Source: an uncultured Christensenellaceae bacterium
Lineage (GTDB): Bacteria > Bacillota > Clostridia > Christensenellales > Pumilibacteraceae
Length of the DNA: 64,000 bases
Assembly (NCBI GenBank): GCA_910587455.1
Contig: CAJULK010000006.1
Span: 1 to 64,000, forward strand
Reading direction: 5' to 3'
In this document: positions 15,073 to 24,157 of the stretch, in pieces
Layout: each line of letters starts with the position of its first letter
How positions within the stretch are numbered: the stretch's first letter is position 1
The notes under the pieces: generated by a model
What the model was told of the DNA's origin: nothing
The model's input: the letters and a program-made list of their open reading frames with translations, nothing else
Databases searched by the model: none
Made by a program: the position numbers and the translations under genes

Positions 15073-16929
15073 ATGAGTTCTTATATATCATACGACGCGA
15101 TAGTCGTCGGAGCGGGGCACGCGGGGATAGAGGCGGCGCTCGCGCTCGCAAAAACGGGGGTTAGGACTCTCGTAATTTCCATAACCGTGGACAACGTCGG
15201 ATATATGGCGTGCAATCCGTCGATAGGCGGTACGGGCAAAGGTCATCTCGTTCGCGAGCTCGACGCGCTCGGCGGGTTTATGGGCGTAGCCGCCGATGCG
15301 TGCGCTACGCAGATACGCATGCTCAATTCGTCCAAAGGACTTGCCGTGCGTTCGCTTCGCGCGCAGGCGGATAAGTACAAGTACCACGCCTTTACCAAGT
15401 CTGCGCTCGAATCGGCGGACAATCTGACCATGCGCCAAGACGAAGTCAAGTCGATCGTGCGCGACGGCAAAGATTTTACCGTAGAATGTGTCACAGGAAG
15501 CGCGTACCGCTGCCGCGCCGTCGTAATTGCTACGGGCGTATATCTCGACAGTACGATCATATGCGGACGGTCGGTGCAAAAGCGCGGTCCCGTCTGTTTT
15601 CCGCGGAGCGACTATCTTGCTTCGGCGCTCGGCGCGCTCGGGTTCGGTTTGCGCCGATTCAAAACAGGCACGCCCGCTCGGCTTGCGGGGCGGACGATAG
15701 ATTTTTCGCGATTGGAAGTTCAGCGTGGCGACGAAGTGCCGTACACTTTTTCGGCGCTTACAAAAAAACAGCCTAAAAACACAACCGTTTGCTATCTCGG
15801 CTATACCAACGAGCGCACGCACGATATAATACGTGCCGCGCTCGGCACTTCGCCGCGCAGGCTCGGACTTATAACGGGCACGGGCGCGCGGTACTGTCCT
15901 TCGATAGAGGACAAGGTCGTCAGGTTTGCGGACAAGCCTCGGCATGCGTTCTTTCTGGAACCCGAGGGCGCGGGCACGAGCGAGTGGTATATACAGGGCA
16001 TATCCACGTCGCTTCCGCCTGCCGTCCAGCGCGATATTTACAGATCTATAGAGGGGTTGGAAGACGTCGAGATCGTGCGCGACGCGTACGCCATAGAGTA
16101 CGAATGTATCGACGCGCGCGAACTGTTCCCGAGCTTTATGTCAAAACGGATAAGCGGACTGTTTTTTGCCGGACAGGTAAACGGTACAAGCGGTTATGAA
16201 GAAGCCGCTGCGCAAGGTATGCTCGCCGGCATAAACGCTTCGGCGTATTTAAGAGATATGGCTCCGCTCGTTCTCGACCGCACCGACAGTTATATCGGCG
16301 TTATGGCGGACGATCTCGTGACCGTCGGCAGCGACGAGCCGTACCGTATGCTCACGGGCAGAGCCGAGTGTCGGTTGAGCCTGCGTCAGGACAATGCCGA
16401 TCTTCGTCTGACCGAGCTTGCCGTTCCGTACGGTACGGTTTCGGATAAGCGTCTCAAATTGCTCCGAAAGAAAAAATCGGAAATAAAAAAATGCGAAGCG
16501 CTGCTATGTGCGCAGATACCCGAGCAAACGGTAAAGGCGCTGTTCGAAGAAGCAGGCGAAGAGAACGCGCGCGCCATGACCGCGTTCGATGTGTTAAAGC
16601 GCCCGCGCGTCACTCTCGAACTGTTCGATTGGCATACGAAGCTGTTCGACGGTATTCTTCCGTCGGCACGGCTCGAAGTGTATGCCGCCGTGCGTTACGA
16701 CAGCTATCTCAAACGTCAGAGCGCCGAACTCAAAGAGAAATCCCGCTTGGAAAACATGAAGCTCGATCCAGAGTTAGACTATTCGACCGTGGGCGGACTC
16801 AGGCTCGAAGCGCGTGAAAAACTGAACGCCGCCAAACCGCTTTCTATAGGTCAGGCGTCGCGCGTGCCGGGCGTCACTCCCGCCGACGTGTGGGTGCTTA
16901 TAAGCAGATTGAGAGAAAATATTATTTAA
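15073..16929 (+). CDS. mnmG: tRNA uridine-5-carboxymethylaminomethyl modification enzyme MnmG (GidA)
   Basis: 618 aa. FAD-binding GxGxxG as VVGAGHAGIEAA (residues 11-22), the signature CNPSIGGTGKGHLVRE, the redox/THF region (GPVCFPRSDYL, FKTGTPARL), FFAGQVNGTSGYEEAAAQG, and the C-terminal helical MnmE/tRNA-binding domain ending GVTPADVWVLISRL. With MnmE it forms cmnm5U34 in several tRNAs. It lies 66 bases after potD with no clear terminator between, so read-through from the pot operon is possible. mnmE is not adjacent here. Confidence 0.97.
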   Translation: MSSYISYDAIVVGAGHAGIEAALALAKTGVRTLVISITVDNVGYMACNPSIGGTGKGHLVRELDALGGFMGVAADACATQIRMLNSSKGLAVRSLRAQADKYKYHAFTKSALESADNLTMRQDEVKSIVRDGKDFTVECVTGSAYRCRAVVIATGVYLDSTIICGRSVQKRGPVCFPRSDYLASALGALGFGLRRFKTGTPARLAGRTIDFSRLEVQRGDEVPYTFSALTKKQPKNTTVCYLGYTNERTHDIIRAALGTSPRRLGLITGTGARYCPSIEDKVVRFADKPRHAFFLEPEGAGTSEWYIQGISTSLPPAVQRDIYRSIEGLEDVEIVRDAYAIEYECIDARELFPSFMSKRISGLFFAGQVNGTSGYEEAAAQGMLAGINASAYLRDMAPLVLDRTDSYIGVMADDLVTVGSDEPYRMLTGRAECRLSLRQDNADLRLTELAVPYGTVSDKRLKLLRKKKSEIKKCEALLCAQIPEQTVKALFEEAGEENARAMTAFDVLKRPRVTLELFDWHTKLFDGILPSARLEVYAAVRYDSYLKRQSAELKEKSRLENMKLDPELDYSTVGGLRLEAREKLNAAKPLSIGQASRVPGVTPADVWVLISRLRENII

Positions 16930-17130
16930 TGTTGAGATTGCCCACTGCGCAATCGAAGATTGATTTTTTCATGCGTTACATTCCTAATTGTATCTGATTG
17001 CGCTCGCTTGTTCAGAATGACAGAGTAGTTAATTGTGTCATTCTGAGCGAAGCGGGCAATCTCTAAGTAACGCCGTTTACGCTTCGCGCATTATGGTCGG
17101 GCTTCGCCTTCGTTCGGAATGACAAGAAAA
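16930..17130. repeat. Dispersed GAATGACA-type intergenic repeat, copy 1
   Basis: The gap 16930-17283 holds no gene. It begins GAGATTGCCCACTGCGC and contains TTCAGAATGACAGAG and the inverse TGTCATTCTGAGCGAAGCG, then GGCAATCTC and TAAGTAACG, and another CGGAATGACAAG. The same units occur at 35071-35275 and 57905-58075. They form imperfect inverted units of a kind widespread between genes of many bacteria. Confidence 0.8.
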
Positions 17131-17144
17131 ATGTTGTTTGATGC

Positions 17145-17207
17145 TTCACAAAACCGTCGCGATCTTGTTGTCTACATAATCGGACAAACTTCGCGGTTTT
17201 TTGTGAA
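17145..17207. terminator. Hairpin upstream of the TIR-like/AAA+ operon
   Basis: TTCACAAAACCGTCGCGA (17145-17162) pairs imperfectly with TCGCGGTTTTTTGTGAA (17191-17207). The T-run is inside the stem. It may terminate read-through from the mnmG side before the new promoter. Confidence 0.5.
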
Positions 17208-17222
17208 AATTATGTAAATTGA

Positions 17223-17251
17223 TTGACATGGTTGTACACATATGATAAAAT
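17223..17251 (+). promoter_or_regulatory. Promoter of the TIR-like/AAA+/membrane-protein operon
   Basis: TTGACA (17223-17228), 17 bases, TAAAAT (17246-17251). RNA should start near 17258, about 26 bases before ATG 17284. Confidence 0.85.
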
Positions 17252-17283
17252 AGGTTAAAATAAATGCGTTGTTGTGGGATTTC

Positions 17284-20031
17284 ATGGGCAAACTTTTACG
17301 GCTTCAATGCGAGCAGTGCGGCGGGGAACTTGTCAAACGGGAAAACGGCAAATACAATTGTTTGTATTGTTCCGCCGAATACGAATACTCGGATAAGGAA
17401 GAGATCCCAAGCGAGCTTTTAATGCGGCTCAACGGCGCGGACGAATACAGACGCAGACGGTGTTTTAAGGACGCGCTCGAAATGTACGAAGGGATAATTT
17501 CCGATTATCCCGATTCGACTCGCGCGTATTGGGGAGCGTTCCTTTCCGATTACGGCATAGAATATGTTAAGAGCGGCGACGCTTACCGTCCGATTTGCCA
17601 TACGCTCAGCAGATTTTCGGCGCTCGATTCTCAATATCTCAAAGATCTGTTAAAGCGATGCGACGGCGGCGAACGTGCGCAATACGTTTTGCGTGCCGAG
17701 CAGATTGAGCATATACGTTCGCAGTCTTACGAAATAAGCAGAACGCAGCCGCCTTACGACGTGTTTGTTTGCGGAGGCGGATCGCGTACCGAAACGGAGC
17801 TTGCCGAAGAACTGACGGCGGCGCTCGAAAAAAACGGCAAGCGCGTGTTCGTGCCGCAAAAGCAGGGCGCGGGCGGCGGGCTTAACGCCGAGGCTTATAT
17901 TTATCCCGCTATATCGAGTGCGAGAATCATGTTCGTAGCGGCGACGGACGCAGAAGCGCTCGCCGATACGCAAAGCATATGGCAGCGGTTCATAGCGGAC
18001 GGGGACAAGCGCATACAGATAATCGGTTCTGTGGATATGCGGGTCGCGCCGCGCTCGCTTCGCGACAGATTCAAAACGCGTGACATCATAGACAGCGACG
18101 ACGGCAAGTGGCTTTCCGCCGCGCTTGCGTTTGCCGACGATAAGCCCGACAGCGAAATGGAAGTTTCGGCGGCTGACGCGGAAGCGGCAAACCGCAGGAT
18201 AGCAGAGGCTATAGCGCAGGTAGAAAGATACGGAGCACGGTCGTATGAGGCTAAAAGTCTGACGGAAGCGTTTGTGATGGCGCTTTCGTGCGCGTCGGGC
18301 GGTAATTCGTTCGAGGCGGAACGCGCAGTGTCCGAGCAGGTCGGCAAGTTCGATCCCCAAGAACTCGCGCTCATAGCGTCGCTGTGCGTAGAACTTTGCA
18401 AAATGTCCGAAGCCGTCGCGGCAAAGAATCTTGCCGAGCGCAACCGCGTAGTCGCCGATCTCAACAATATAGCGTCGCGCATACGCAAGTACGCGCCGTC
18501 GCTGTCGCTTAAAGAGCGCGAAGTGTATTCGGCAATAACCGCGCCCAAACTTTTGGTTTATCTCGCAAAATGCTTCGGCGTGATAAAAGATTACAGGCGT
18601 CAGTGTTATGTGCTCGATCTCGTCGATTGCGGACGGCTGTACGAGACGAATGTTATAAACGATCTTATCGGCATGATGTTCGCAAACGGCAGAAGCGAGG
18701 ATGTGCGGCTCGTGCTTCGCGAAGTGCCCAAGCTCGACGGCAACTACGTGCTGTTGTCTTATCTCAAAAATTACAACGGCGAACAAAAGCAGTCGCTTTT
18801 GCTCGACATTGCGGACAAGCTCGATTGCGACGACGGCATAGAGGACGATCTCAATTATTTTCTTTCGTCCGAACCCGATCTCGGGCTTGCGCTCGCCGTA
18901 ACGTCTGTCATGACGCGGCGCGGACTCAAACTTTCGGCGACGGCGATGGGCGGCGACGGGGCGCTTTCGTCGATCGCGGACGGCGCCGCGATGCGCACGG
19001 TGCTCGAAAACTTCGGCAAAAGCAAAATCGACGGTGCGGCGGTGGACAGGCTCATAATGACGGCGGCAAACGGAGGAACGGAAGTCGCCAACGAGGTGCT
19101 TCGCTATCTGCGTTACGACGCAGGGATCGCCGATATAGGTGCGCGCAACATGCAGCTTTTGATAAACAGGTGCGGGCTTGCGGGCATAAAGGCGCGGCTA
19201 TTCGATTTTAACATCGACAAAAAACTCGCCGAAGCGCTGCTCATAGACTCGCTCGGGGAGGGCGGCGAACGCAGACTCGACACGGTGCGCATACTGTGCG
19301 AGTACGTTCCGCTTTTGGACATAGCGAGATACGAGCGGTTGCTTTTGGGCAACGATCCGCTCAAAAAGGAGCTTATGAGTTTTCTCGCGCCAAAGACGGG
19401 CAAGTTTGCGAGCTACAATCCCGTTATAGAGAGCTATCTCGCCGGGCGCGACGACGATGACGACAAGCGCGCTATCTTTGCGATGTTCGGCGATTTCCCG
19501 TTCGGAGAGCGTGCGCTCGGCATGTATCTCGCAATATATCCCGACGAATACGACCAAACGTACGAGCATTGGCTGGACGTGTATCTTCAAAACTATCCCG
19601 TTCATGCCCGCGACATATTTTTCGAGCATTGCGACAGGCTGATAAGAGGTTACGAGCGCGTTCTGCCCAACATCCTCGGCTACGTAAAACGCATGTCGGA
19701 AGAAAGCGTAGTGCGGTTCGTATGCGAGTTTAAGGGCGAGCAAGCCGTCAAGGACAAACTGATAGGAACGCTCATCGGGTTCGTCGAAAAACCGCACAAG
19801 CTCACCGTGCGGTGTTTGGGCGCCGAATGTAATCTTTTGCAGGCGTATCTTCTGTCGTTGCGCGGCTTTGCGCCGTCGTCGTCCGAAGTGGTGACCGTGC
19901 TGCGCAAAAAAGGAATGAAGCCGGACGACAAGATCGTCGCATACGGCAAAAAGACCAAGTTCGCCGATTTCGTTGACGAATGTGACGTCGCGTCGGCGGT
20001 AAAGACGGAGATAAAGAAGTATCTCAAATAA
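17284..20031 (+). CDS. Zinc-ribbon/TPR/degenerate TIR-like protein with a long helical C-terminus
   Basis: 915 aa from ATG 17284; a TTG at 17269 is in frame but has no ribosome site. Residues 9-29: zinc ribbon CEQCGG...CLYCSA. Residues 50-95: TPR-like helices (CFKDALEMYEGIISDYPDSTRAYWG). Residues 157-250: TIR-like domain starting PPYDVFVCGGG. The order ribbon-TPR-TIR is that of a gut-Clostridial TIR family I know, in which the TIR starts YDVFICYKETD and ends near WVKNEW. Here the motif at the catalytic glutamate reads QSIWQRF, with Ile in place of Glu, so NADase activity is unlikely. Residues 280-915 are long alpha-helical repeats without membrane segments. It opens a seven-gene operon with three paralogous membrane proteins and an AAA+ ATPase. 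Likely a cytoplasmic scaffold or sensor; function unknown. Confidence 0.75.
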   Translation: MGKLLRLQCEQCGGELVKRENGKYNCLYCSAEYEYSDKEEIPSELLMRLNGADEYRRRRCFKDALEMYEGIISDYPDSTRAYWGAFLSDYGIEYVKSGDAYRPICHTLSRFSALDSQYLKDLLKRCDGGERAQYVLRAEQIEHIRSQSYEISRTQPPYDVFVCGGGSRTETELAEELTAALEKNGKRVFVPQKQGAGGGLNAEAYIYPAISSARIMFVAATDAEALADTQSIWQRFIADGDKRIQIIGSVDMRVAPRSLRDRFKTRDIIDSDDGKWLSAALAFADDKPDSEMEVSAADAEAANRRIAEAIAQVERYGARSYEAKSLTEAFVMALSCASGGNSFEAERAVSEQVGKFDPQELALIASLCVELCKMSEAVAAKNLAERNRVVADLNNIASRIRKYAPSLSLKEREVYSAITAPKLLVYLAKCFGVIKDYRRQCYVLDLVDCGRLYETNVINDLIGMMFANGRSEDVRLVLREVPKLDGNYVLLSYLKNYNGEQKQSLLLDIADKLDCDDGIEDDLNYFLSSEPDLGLALAVTSVMTRRGLKLSATAMGGDGALSSIADGAAMRTVLENFGKSKIDGAAVDRLIMTAANGGTEVANEVLRYLRYDAGIADIGARNMQLLINRCGLAGIKARLFDFNIDKKLAEALLIDSLGEGGERRLDTVRILCEYVPLLDIARYERLLLGNDPLKKELMSFLAPKTGKFASYNPVIESYLAGRDDDDDKRAIFAMFGDFPFGERALGMYLAIYPDEYDQTYEHWLDVYLQNYPVHARDIFFEHCDRLIRGYERVLPNILGYVKRMSEESVVRFVCEFKGEQAVKDKLIGTLIGFVEKPHKLTVRCLGAECNLLQAYLLSLRGFAPSSSEVVTVLRKKGMKPDDKIVAYGKKTKFADFVDECDVASAVKTEIKKYLK

Positions 20032-20110
20032 ACAGGATATAGCGTTGAAAGAGCGGAGAAAGGGGGCTCTGACAACTCGGTATTAAAATAATTACGGAGG
20101 TAAACGGTAC

Positions 20111-21895
20111 ATGGATGAAGCGGAAGCGCAGCGGCAGCAAGAACTGATAAACCGATATAACGCGCTCGTACGCGAGCAGAATTACGAAGCCGACAGGTTT
20201 AACCGATTGCAGTACGAAGTCGCGAGCTGTCAGCAGGATATCGGCGAAAGCATTGCCATAATATCCGATCTTAAACGCGCGGTCATGCCGCATCTCGAGA
20301 GTACCGCCGACGAAACCGACAAAGAGGAAGTTATAGCTTCCAACGTGTCGATGACGATCGACGATCTCGTAGAGAAGTACAAACTTCTCAAAAACGGCAG
20401 TACCGCGTCTAAGAACCTGACGGGCGATTACGACACGTATTACACCAAGTACGGGCTGTACAGCGATCTGCGCCGCGTTTCGCTCGGTTACGTCGTGGGT
20501 TTGGACGCCAACATATGGAACAGCGACGCGCCGCGCAAGACGGTCGAAAAGATGTATCTCGCAAACACCGACTATTGGCTCGCATATGCGACGATGGCGG
20601 TAATGCTGTGGGCGAGCGACGAAAAGGAAGCGTGCGAGCGCGCCGTGTCCAAGAGCATGCAGATCGACGAACGGCGGTCGGCGCTGTATTTTTTGCTCGC
20701 GAGTCTGAGGTTCAACCGTACCGAGGCGGCTAAGCAGTGGTACAGGGTGTATTTCGATCTTGTCGATTCGGGCGGCGTGGGCGAAGAAATAATCTACATC
20801 TTGCAGGTGCTTTTATGCGGCGCGCTCGGTCCCGACGCGGAGTTTGCCGATATGGTAAAAACGCGCATGACCGAACTGCTTGCCGAATCCAAATCGGACG
20901 CAATGCGCCGCAAGGAATTGCAGGACAGCGTGGACGGATACTTTTCGTCGTACATATCGGTAACGCGTAAGGAGTATCTCGACTTAAAGCATATCTGCGG
21001 CGACTATCCGCAAATGCTCGGGCTCCTGTCGCTTGCCGAAAAAAACGAACTTTTGCGCGATTATTTCAAGTCGGTGCTTACCGCGTCGTCGCCGCTGTCG
21101 GACAGGCTGTCCGAGCGCATAGAGGACGCGTTGTACGCGCTCATATCTTCGTACGACGTCGCCGAAGAAGAACTTCTCGATAAGATCAAGTACGAGGAGT
21201 TTGTCGTAAAGGCAAACGGCGATCTCGACGCGGCGCAGGCATCGTTCGGGCAGTACATGAAAGAAAAGGAAAAATCGCACAATCTCGCGCTCATCATGGC
21301 GCACACGGCGCTCGGCAGAGCGTCAAAGGCGGATGTTCGCGTCAAACAGTATGCGCTCGAATATATCGGGCCGGAAGCGCTTGCGGGTGCGGAAAAGTTT
21401 GCGGGCTACCGTTCGCGCGAAAAGAAAGAGTACGATTTCGAAGTGGACGGGTGCAAACTGCACGGCGACGAGAACAGCTTCGAAGCGAACAAGCCAAAAC
21501 TTCTCGAATATTACGACGGGATCGTCAAAAACAGTATAAAGACCGACAAGAGCGTAAAGAGCGTCAAAAAGGTGCTCGGCGGCGGAGCGGCGCTGTTCGT
21601 ATTGTTTGCAGTGCTTTCGGCGGTCAGTTTTATCGTCGGTTGGGGCACGGGGGCGAACATCACTCTAATCATAATAGCGGTGCTCGGCATAGGCATGATC
21701 GCGCTTTCGGCGGTCGGGTTACATTCGCAAAAGGTCAGGATACGAAAGAGCTACGAGTTCAGGATAAACAACGGCGTAAAGATGTTGGATGACGGGCTCA
21801 AAGACTTGGCGGCGTGGCGGAACGATTACCGCACTGCGGACGCAGTTCACGCCGAACTCATAAACGTATTAAAGGAGGTAATGAACAATGGCTGA
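20111..21895 (+). CDS. Coiled-coil membrane protein, paralog 1 of 3 in the operon
   Basis: 594 aa. The N-terminus (residues 1-95) is a coiled coil (AEAQRQQELINRYNALVREQ). The middle is helical with the shared family block TDYWLAYATMAVMLW...ERAVSKSMQIDERRSALYFL...WYRVYF. Near residues 485-540 lie two adjacent hydrophobic helices, GGAALFVLFAVLSAVSFIVGW and ITLIIIAVLGIGMIALSAVG, followed by a cytoplasmic coiled tail. No signal peptide, so both ends are probably cytoplasmic with a membrane hairpin. GGAGG lies 10 bases upstream. It ends overlapping the start of paralog 2. It shares the same block with the proteins at 21888 and 25659. No known domain recognised. Confidence 0.72.
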   Translation: MDEAEAQRQQELINRYNALVREQNYEADRFNRLQYEVASCQQDIGESIAIISDLKRAVMPHLESTADETDKEEVIASNVSMTIDDLVEKYKLLKNGSTASKNLTGDYDTYYTKYGLYSDLRRVSLGYVVGLDANIWNSDAPRKTVEKMYLANTDYWLAYATMAVMLWASDEKEACERAVSKSMQIDERRSALYFLLASLRFNRTEAAKQWYRVYFDLVDSGGVGEEIIYILQVLLCGALGPDAEFADMVKTRMTELLAESKSDAMRRKELQDSVDGYFSSYISVTRKEYLDLKHICGDYPQMLGLLSLAEKNELLRDYFKSVLTASSPLSDRLSERIEDALYALISSYDVAEEELLDKIKYEEFVVKANGDLDAAQASFGQYMKEKEKSHNLALIMAHTALGRASKADVRVKQYALEYIGPEALAGAEKFAGYRSREKKEYDFEVDGCKLHGDENSFEANKPKLLEYYDGIVKNSIKTDKSVKSVKKVLGGGAALFVLFAVLSAVSFIVGWGTGANITLIIIAVLGIGMIALSAVGLHSQKVRIRKSYEFRINNGVKMLDDGLKDLAAWRNDYRTADAVHAELINVLKEVMNNG

Positions 21896-23516
21896 TACTT
21901 CATCGCTTTTAAGTCAGCTCGACAGTACCGCGAGCAGTTTTAAGAGCGGCGTATCGACGCAGGCGAGCCGAGTGCATACGGCGCTCGACAAGATCGATTC
22001 GACCGTCAACAACGTGAATAAAAAGATTTTGAGCCTGCGCGAAATGATCATAGAGGGCGAGGAAAAACAGCTCGCGCATGAGAACATTCTAAAAATCGAA
22101 CAGCAGATAAACGAGCAGTTGAAGTCGTATCAGGTTGTGCGCCGCTCGGTGATAGGCGTGGTCAAAGATATGGACATCAATCTCGCGCGCAGCTCTACAG
22201 TATCGCAGCTGTCCGAAGAACTGTGGATGTCGTCGTCGCGCTATTGGCTGTCTTACGCGTTCATCGCCATAAGCGCGTGGGTGCAGGACAACAGGGAGGT
22301 GTGCAACAACGCCGTTTCCGAAGCGATGCGGCGCGATCCCGTAAAGACTTCGCTGTTCTTCTGTTTGCTTAATTGGCGGTTCAGGCGCAAAGCCGAGTCT
22401 ACCGAATGGCTCAAAGAATACTTTGCAGCCGTGGATTCCGCGCATCCGCCGCGCGAGACGTCATTCCTTTTGCAGGCGTATCTGTACGGCATATTCGGCA
22501 GAGACGCGGTCATGGACGGGTACGTTCAGTCTACCGTCGAGGGCTGGGTCGCCGAGCTTTCGGCGGACATCGAGATATCGGCGGGGCTTGTGGACGGCTA
22601 CAATAAGTACATAAATACTCTTCCGTCCGTTAAGACCGACTTTTCGACGAACGTGCTCGACGCGCACTGCGCCAACGTAGAGGAGATAGCGTCTTCGCTA
22701 ACGTCTGCGGGAAGATACGAGGGCGCGCTTAACCGCGTAGCGCACCTCGAACAGGTGCAGGAAGTCAACTACGCCGACGACGTAAAAACGGGCGTGGACA
22801 AGCTTCTCGACGACCTCATAACGAATTACGACGAAGAAGAGATCAAGCTCAGAAACGAACAGACGCTGTACAAGATGATAATGGAACACGAGGGCAACGT
22901 CGAAGCGGCAAAGCGCGAATACGCGGCGTATATGGAAAAGAACAAGGACGCGCCCAATATCGGCGAGCAGATGTTCATGTGGGCGGCGTATCCGTCGGAA
23001 GGCGTGGACGAAAGCGTGCAAAAGTTTGCCGTTCAAAAGACAAAGGGATGGTTCGAAGGCGCCGTCAATTCGTACGACCGCGACGTGCGCGCCGCCGCGC
23101 CGCAGGAGTTTAAGCTGACCGTCGATCTTTGGGAAGGTACGACGGACGGCAAGGACAGGGAAGAAGTAAAGACCGATCTCAAAAACAAGTTCATGGCGGA
23201 ACGCAACAAACTCGTCGTGTGGACCAAACCCAATATCGTGCTCGGCGTGCTCGCCATAGCGGCGCTCATCATCGGCTGCGTCGTGGGCATTGCGGCTACG
23301 TTTTACGGCTACATAGCGGGCGGCGGACTGTTCGTCGTGTTGGCGCTCATCGTGGTTCTTACGACCGTCGTGCGCATCAAAAAATTCCCTCAGCGCATCA
23401 AGCGCGCCGAAGACATTTTGACGGTCTGTCTGGATGAGATAGACGCTTACCGCGCCGAGTTCGAAAAGATGACGGCGGTCAAAGACGAATTGTTGCAAAA
23501 ACTCGCGTATATTTAA
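21888..23516 (+). CDS. Coiled-coil membrane protein, paralog 2 of 3 in the operon
   Basis: 542 aa, start overlapping paralog 1 by 8 bases, with AAGGAGG upstream. The N-terminal about 100 residues are coiled coil (QLDSTASSFKSGVSTQASRV, KIDSTVNNVNKKILSLREMI). The family block reads SRYWLSYAFIAISAW...NNAVSEAMRRDPVKTSLFF...STEWLKEYF. Then a helical region, the membrane hairpin NIVLGVLAIAALIIGCVVGI / GGLFVVLALIVVLTTVV (about residues 440-490), and a basic, then coiled tail (RIKKFPQRIKRAEDIL). Compared with paralog 1 the overall plan is the same while sequence identity is low, suggesting old duplication and specialisation as subunits of one complex. Confidence 0.72.
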   Translation: MADTSSLLSQLDSTASSFKSGVSTQASRVHTALDKIDSTVNNVNKKILSLREMIIEGEEKQLAHENILKIEQQINEQLKSYQVVRRSVIGVVKDMDINLARSSTVSQLSEELWMSSSRYWLSYAFIAISAWVQDNREVCNNAVSEAMRRDPVKTSLFFCLLNWRFRRKAESTEWLKEYFAAVDSAHPPRETSFLLQAYLYGIFGRDAVMDGYVQSTVEGWVAELSADIEISAGLVDGYNKYINTLPSVKTDFSTNVLDAHCANVEEIASSLTSAGRYEGALNRVAHLEQVQEVNYADDVKTGVDKLLDDLITNYDEEEIKLRNEQTLYKMIMEHEGNVEAAKREYAAYMEKNKDAPNIGEQMFMWAAYPSEGVDESVQKFAVQKTKGWFEGAVNSYDRDVRAAAPQEFKLTVDLWEGTTDGKDREEVKTDLKNKFMAERNKLVVWTKPNIVLGVLAIAALIIGCVVGIAATFYGYIAGGGLFVVLALIVVLTTVVRIKKFPQRIKRAEDILTVCLDEIDAYRAEFEKMTAVKDELLQKLAYI

Positions 23517-23555
23517 TATTCGGTTCTACTCGATACCGATAAGGAGAGCAATATC

Positions 23556-23723
23556 ATGAGCGAAAAAACCAAAAAGAAGGAAACCAATGCGGACGACATC
23601 GGGCTCGATCTCGATCTCGCGGGATTCGGTTCGGACACGCTGTCCACGGAGCAGCTCAAAGAAGTCAATAAAAAGCTGCCTAAGTGGAACATCGAACCTC
23701 CGTCTAAGTACAAGAGCAAATAA
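23556..23723 (+). CDS. 55-aa protein of the TIR-like/AAA+ operon
   Basis: ATG 23556 follows AAGGAG by 8 bases. The sequence opens MSEKTKKKETNADDIGLDLD, continues LAGFGSDTLSTEQLKEVNKK and ends LPKWNIEPPSKYKSK. It is highly charged, has no membrane segment, and probably carries one short helix. Its stop overlaps the next start (TAATG), so it is translated as part of the operon. It may be a linker or adaptor peptide between the membrane proteins and the ATPase; that is a guess from position. Confidence 0.7.
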   Translation: MSEKTKKKETNADDIGLDLDLAGFGSDTLSTEQLKEVNKKLPKWNIEPPSKYKSK

Positions 23724-24157
23724 TGCGCAAAAAAGGTCCCGTCGGATATGCGCAGTGGGACGAGGCGTTGCGGCTTCCGCTCACGTCGGCGCACGCGGAA
23801 TTTTTGCGTCACGGCGAGCTGGGACGCAAGGATTCGTACCTGTATGCGCCGCTTTATAACAGGCTGTCCGATTACGTTACCGACACGTTCAACAAAGCCG
23901 CAAAGCGGCTGGACGGCGCGGACGACGGCGCGGCGGCGGTGTTCGAATTGAAGCGGTTCAACGCCGTGCTCAAACGTCTGATGTTTTTTTACGGCGTGGC
24001 GTTCATAAGGGACGAGGACAAAAAACGGCTCGCGGGTTCCGTATCCGAAGCGGCGCGCTCGCTTGCCGACGGAATCGAACGCAAGGTCGGCGACAATGCC
24101 GACATATTGTACGAAGTGTGCGCGATAAGGCGCACGGTACGTACGGAGGAGCGATGA
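23723..24157 (+). CDS. 144-aa helical protein of the TIR-like/AAA+ operon
   Basis: Starts at ATG 23723 within TAATG, and ends overlapping the AAA+ start by ATGA (24154-24157). So it is tightly coupled on both sides. The sequence is predicted all-alpha (PLYNRLSDYVTDTFNKAAKRL, ELKRFNAVLKRLMFFYGVAF), soluble and basic at the ends. No family recognised. Tight coupling to the ATPase gene suggests that it works with it, for example as adaptor or regulator (inference). Confidence 0.68.
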   Translation: MRKKGPVGYAQWDEALRLPLTSAHAEFLRHGELGRKDSYLYAPLYNRLSDYVTDTFNKAAKRLDGADDGAAAVFELKRFNAVLKRLMFFYGVAFIRDEDKKRLAGSVSEAARSLADGIERKVGDNADILYEVCAIRRTVRTEER

